This document shows positions 5,564-6,959 of a stretch of DNA of 6,959 nt, piece after piece. The stretch is from Pseudomonadota bacterium (GTDB taxonomy: Bacteria > Pseudomonadota > Alphaproteobacteria > Rhizobiales > Xanthobacteraceae), in the NCBI GenBank assembly GCA_021823875.1, contig JAKAMD010000186.1:1-6959 (forward strand). Direction: 5' to 3'. Below the pieces are notes generated by a model. It made no database searches, was not told where the DNA came from, and worked only from the letters and a program-made list of their open reading frames with translations. Each line of letters starts with the position of its first letter. Within the stretch, counting starts at the first letter, position 1. The position numbers and the translations under genes were made by a program.

Positions 5564-5968
5564 ATGACGATTGCCAGTTCGATCGCCCTGTCCGGAATGA
5601 ACGTCGCGACGCTGCGCCTGCAGGTGTCGGCCAGCAACGTGGCGAATTCGCTGTCGGACGGCCCGCTGCCCGGCGCGGCCAATGTGGCGGGCTATCCGAG
5701 CGCCTATGTGCCCCAACGCGTCGACCAGGTCGCTACCGGCGACGGTGGCACAAGCGCGACGGTCCGCACGGTGTCGCCGTCCTATGTGACGGCCTACGAC
5801 CCAAACGCGCCCTATGCCGATGGCAACGGCCTGGTCGCGGAGCCCAATGTCGACCTGACCAGCGAGATCGTGCAGCAGATGGTGGCGCGCTACAGCTTCG
5901 CCGCCAATGCCGCGGTGCTGCGGACCGATATGAAGACCACGGCGACGCTGCTCAATACGACGGCGTGA
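5564..5968 (+). CDS. Orphan FlgC-like flagellar basal-body rod protein
   Basis: The product is 134 residues, the usual FlgC length. The N-terminal rod motif SGMNVATLRLQVSASNVAN (10-28) matches the helix shared by flagellar rod and hook proteins. The C-terminal part, YDPNAPYADGNGLVAEPNVD (78-97) followed by EIVQQMVARYSFAANAAVLR (101-120), matches the FlgC pattern Y.P.NP.AD..G.V..PNVD and the C-terminal coiled-coil helix. FlgC forms part of the proximal rod across the periplasm and is exported by the flagellar type III system without a cleaved signal. No flgB, fliE or other flagellar gene is nearby, so this is an isolated paralogue. The central region, rich in Gly, Ala and Thr, has drifted. It may be a spare rod subunit or have been recruited elsewhere. 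The ribosome binding site is weak (TAGG at 5556-5559). Confidence 0.83.
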   Translation: MTIASSIALSGMNVATLRLQVSASNVANSLSDGPLPGAANVAGYPSAYVPQRVDQVATGDGGTSATVRTVSPSYVTAYDPNAPYADGNGLVAEPNVDLTSEIVQQMVARYSFAANAAVLRTDMKTTATLLNTTA

Positions 5969-6124
5969 GGCGGCTTACGCGCGGTGCGACCGGCGAGGCC
6001 CAGCAGAATTTTTTGCCGCGCGTGCGCGCCTTCGCCGGCCGGAAGTGAAATAAGCCCTTGAAACGCAGAGAATAAATTCTTGGGCTGCCGGCGCGAAAAT
6101 TTTCAAGAAAATCCTAGGAACATA

Positions 6125-6153
6125 TTGACAGCGTAACGCTGCTCGGCTAGGGT
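6125..6153 (+). promoter_or_regulatory. Sigma-70-like promoter with palindromic spacer
   Basis: TTGACA (6125-6130) is a perfect -35 element, followed after exactly 17 bp by TAGGGT (6148-6153), which keeps the key T1, A2 and T6 of the -10. The spacer and the last -35 base form AGCGT-A-ACGCT (6130-6140), an inverted repeat where a repressor could sit. A start near 6160 would make a leader of about 260 nt for the portal gene, or a separate small RNA. Confidence 0.5.
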
Positions 6154-6302
6154 TCAGGCATGCTCCACAATTGCGCGAGGGACGGAAGCTGGCGGACCGC
6201 ACCGCCTGCGGCGCCTGCGCGGGGAAGCGATTGCCAAGAGCGAAACGATCGTTCCGCGCCGGTTACCGCCGGCGCCGGTCACGCGAAGTCTTCTTAATTG
6301 TG

Positions 6303-6337
6303 CCGCTTCGGCGGAATGGCCGGTTCGAGCCTGGCCA
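6303..6337 (+). other. Two adjacent RNA hairpins in the portal leader
   Basis: CCGC-TTCG-GCGG (6303-6314) forms a 4-bp stem with the very stable C(UUCG)G tetraloop. TGGCCGG (6317-6323) and CTGGCCA (6331-6337) form a 7-bp stem, including one G-U pair, around a 7-nt loop. Both would lie in any transcript starting near 6160. A T5 run follows only at 6359-6363, too far for a normal intrinsic terminator. Confidence 0.45.
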
Positions 6338-6362
6338 TGAGCACCTGCCATAGGACCGTTTT

Positions 6363-6368
6363 TATAAT
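6363..6368 (+). promoter_or_regulatory. TATAAT -10 box 54 bp before the portal gene
   Basis: TATAAT is a perfect -10 hexamer overlapping the end of a T-run, but the -35 position at 16-18 bp spacing (AGCACC, GCACCT) is poor. It may give a short-leader transcript for the portal gene or work with an activator. Confidence 0.3.
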
Positions 6369-6421
6369 CGGGATCGCCGAGTCTTGCCGCCGAACGGCAG
6401 CCCGTCGATGACAGGAACATC

Positions 6422-6959
6422 ATGTTCGATCGTCTCAAGAACCTGCTCCGCGCGCCGGAGCACAAGGCCTCGCGCGCGGCGCGGCTGATCGCGTTCGAAA
6501 GCGGCGGGCGCGCGCGCTGGACGCCGCGCGACTATGCGGCGCTGGCGCGCGAAGGTTACGGCAAGAACGCCATCGTCTATCGCGCGGTGCGGCTGATCGC
6601 CGAGAGCATCGGCGCGCTCACCTTCCTGCTCTACGAGGGCAATGTCGAGCACGATACCCATCCGCTGCTCGATCTCTTGCACCGACCCAATCCGCGCCAG
6701 GATGGCGCCGCATTGATGGAGGCGATCGCCGCGCATCTCCTGCTCGCCGGCAATGCCTATATCGAGGCGGTCGGCCTCGCGGGCGAAGGCGGCGCGCAAG
6801 TGCGTGAGCTCTACGCGCTGCGCCCCGACCGCATGAAGGTGGTGCCGGGGCCGGACGGCTGGCCGCAGGCTTTCGATTATACGGTCAACGGCGCCGCCGT
6901 GCGCTTCGAGCAGAACGCGCCGCAGCCGCCGATCCTGCAGTTCACGCTGTTCAATCCGG
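6422..6959 (+). CDS. Phage/gene-transfer-agent portal protein (RcGTA g3-like), 3' end cut off by the window
   Basis: The frame is open from ATG 6422 to the window end (179 residues seen; HK97-type portals are usually about 390-430). AGGAA (6413-6417) lies 4 bp before the start. The segments WTPRDYAALAREGYGKN (33-49), YRAVRLIAESIGALTF (53-68), HPLLDLLHRPNPRQDG (80-95), HLLLAGNAYIEAV (105-117) and LRPDRMKVVPGPDGWP (133-148) match the HK97-family portal, closest by memory to ORFg3 of the Rhodobacter capsulatus gene transfer agent and its relatives across alphaproteobacteria. Portal subunits form the dodecameric ring at the capsid vertex through which the terminase drives DNA. The protease and capsid genes that normally follow would lie to the right. 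No terminase gene precedes it here. A plain HK97-like prophage is possible, but the sequence pattern favours a gene transfer agent. Confidence 0.88.
   Translation, partial: MFDRLKNLLRAPEHKASRAARLIAFESGGRARWTPRDYAALAREGYGKNAIVYRAVRLIAESIGALTFLLYEGNVEHDTHPLLDLLHRPNPRQDGAALMEAIAAHLLLAGNAYIEAVGLAGEGGAQVRELYALRPDRMKVVPGPDGWPQAFDYTVNGAAVRFEQNAPQPPILQFTLFNP

Larger units (their letters stand above)
5969..6421. other. 453-bp gene-free region before the portal gene
   Basis: No reading frame here looks like a real protein; the short frames at 6160 and 6171 are rich in Arg, Ala and Gly with no good start. The region holds a separated inverted repeat, ACGCGCGG (5977-5984) and CCGCGCGT (6016-6023), with T6 (6009-6014) inside the loop. 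It also holds a promoter candidate (6125-6153), two hairpins (6303-6314 and 6317-6337) and a TATAAT box (6363-6368). In known gene-transfer-agent clusters this place would hold the large terminase gene. Confidence 0.6.

Noticed and set aside
6317..6337. tRNA T-arm look-alike (GGTTCGAGCC)
   Set aside because: No matching acceptor stem, D-arm or anticodon arm is found in the preceding 60 bases.
6171..6353. 60-codon forward frame before the portal gene
   Set aside because: It has a poor ribosome site and an Arg-rich composition typical of chance frames in GC-rich DNA, and it runs through the predicted hairpins.

Overview
This is a high-GC window (codon third positions mostly G or C) that reads as the chromosome of an alphaproteobacterium, most likely in the Hyphomicrobiales (Bradyrhizobium/Xanthobacter/Rhodoplanes-like). 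The evidence is a gene-transfer-agent-type (RcGTA g3-like) portal protein, a FixK/FNR-type palindrome of the Bradyrhizobium form, and an orphan FlgC-like rod protein. All supported genes lie on the + strand.

Layout. Positions 1-276 are a gene-free control region with an 11-bp tandem duplication, a FixK/FNR-type box and an EcfG-like promoter candidate. Positions 277-4555 form a compact three-gene unit. Its first gene encodes an 867-residue exported protein: signal peptide, propeller-like domain, proline-rich linker, then 23 unbroken Ser-His hexapeptides and a block of SRGTRHSVAA decapeptides. The second encodes a 374-residue exported protein of unknown family, and the third a 170-residue exported or membrane-anchored protein with ten cysteines. 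Gaps of 34 and 3 bp suggest one transcript. I recognise no named system in this unit, and it is the best candidate here for something undescribed.

Positions 4556-5563 carry two small genes: a 53-residue single-span membrane protein with a strong ribosome binding site, and a 66-residue zinc-ribbon protein preceded by three AGGTC direct repeats spaced 22-23 bp apart. Positions 5564-5968 encode a full-length FlgC-like rod protein with no other flagellar gene in view and a possible sigma-54 promoter. Positions 5969-6421 hold no convincing gene but do hold a good sigma-70-like promoter with a palindromic spacer, two hairpins and a second TATAAT box. The window ends inside a portal gene (6422 onward). 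The large terminase gene that normally precedes this portal in RcGTA-type clusters is not in this window.

How the parts may work together (inference): the three-gene unit would place a basic, histidine-rich repeat protein and two partners outside the cytoplasmic membrane, possibly under low-oxygen control. The right end begins a phage-derived structural module, probably a gene transfer agent, whose DNA-packaging gene must lie elsewhere or be lost.
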